NCBI RefSeq assembly: GCF_023073915.1
Contig: NZ_JADPKK010000023.1
Location: 310,001-374,000, forward strand
Direction of reading: 5' to 3'
Source: Bradyrhizobium sp. 149
GTDB lineage: Bacteria > Pseudomonadota > Alphaproteobacteria > Rhizobiales > Xanthobacteraceae
DNA length: 64,000 nucleotides
A model generated the notes under the pieces. The model searched no databases and was not told where the DNA came from. It was given only the letters and a program-made list of their open reading frames with translations. The position numbers were made by a program, and so were the translations under genes. This document shows, piece after piece, positions 63,774 to 64,000 of the stretch (the first letter of the stretch is position 1; the number at the start of each line of letters is the position of its first letter).

Positions 63774-64000
63774 TAATCCAGCCACTGGTTTGATCCGGAA
63801 ATTTGACGCGAATCGCGAGCCGCGCTGCCGGAGCCCTGAGCCGTGATTGCGTGACGTTTACCTCGATTTTGAGCGATCTTTTGGAACGAGCGCCATCGTT
63901 CCACTGCCACCCTTGAAAGTTAATCCTCCGCCTTAGTTGCAGCGCCGTCAAGGGGAACCTGAGCGTCGAAGACGGTCTCAAAGCGCTACGGAAGCTGCTG

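Overview
The window looks like chromosomal DNA of a Bradyrhizobium-type alphaproteobacterium (Nitrobacteraceae). It is GC-rich, with tightly packed ATGA/GTGA-overlapping operons. The 26-residue PqqA, the palindromic intergenic repeats and the mix of purine catabolism, XoxF-type quinoprotein and many BMP/Bug-type transporters are what I would expect of that genus. This is inference from recognition; no database was searched.

1-19.4 kb is a purine/nucleobase region. Two ABC importers of the BMP (nucleoside) type flank a Tsx-like outer-membrane channel. The left one carries an embedded biuret-hydrolase-like amidase and a guanine-deaminase-like enzyme; the right one is complete, with its binding protein. 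They are followed by an 8-oxoguanine deaminase, an unusual xanthine dehydrogenase (separate FAD subunit; 2Fe-2S and molybdopterin parts fused), an NCS2 urate/xanthine permease, and an opposing operon of a DUF3830 protein, allantoinase PuuE and a fused OHCU decarboxylase/HIU hydrolase. Together they would import purines and carry them to allantoate. Urate oxidase itself is not in the window.

19.5-37.6 kb is mixed: small secreted proteins, an interspersed repeat (about 20.3-20.9 kb), a ClC channel, a class II aldolase, MarC, a glutamine-amidotransferase/glutamyl-ligase pair, a stress group (DUF892, Hsp20, a second-type Lon, HU), a thiolase, a Tat-exported GH1 glycosidase, a decayed transglutaminase and a patch of small genes of unknown function.

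37.7-61.1 kb is the most interesting part: a lanthanide/quinoprotein island. It contains a TonB-dependent receptor, a divergent sensor kinase/response regulator (FlhSR-like), S-formylglutathione hydrolase, a PQQ-associated ABC transporter (Ped/Lut type) with its beta-propeller and binding protein, a sulfur-relay-like set (CXXCW rhodanese-like protein, MoxJ-type binding protein, zinc metallohydrolase, SoxYZ-like carrier), a second ABC importer, several unknown secreted proteins, a lone pqqA too short for ordinary gene callers, a lanmodulin with four EF hands, and a PQQ alcohol dehydrogenase with the lanthanide Asp-x-Asp motif, followed by its cytochrome c and a XoxJ-like protein. The plausible joint role is scavenging of rare-earth ions and periplasmic alcohol oxidation.

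61.2-64 kb holds a Bug-type binding protein, a small membrane protein and an AraC regulator.
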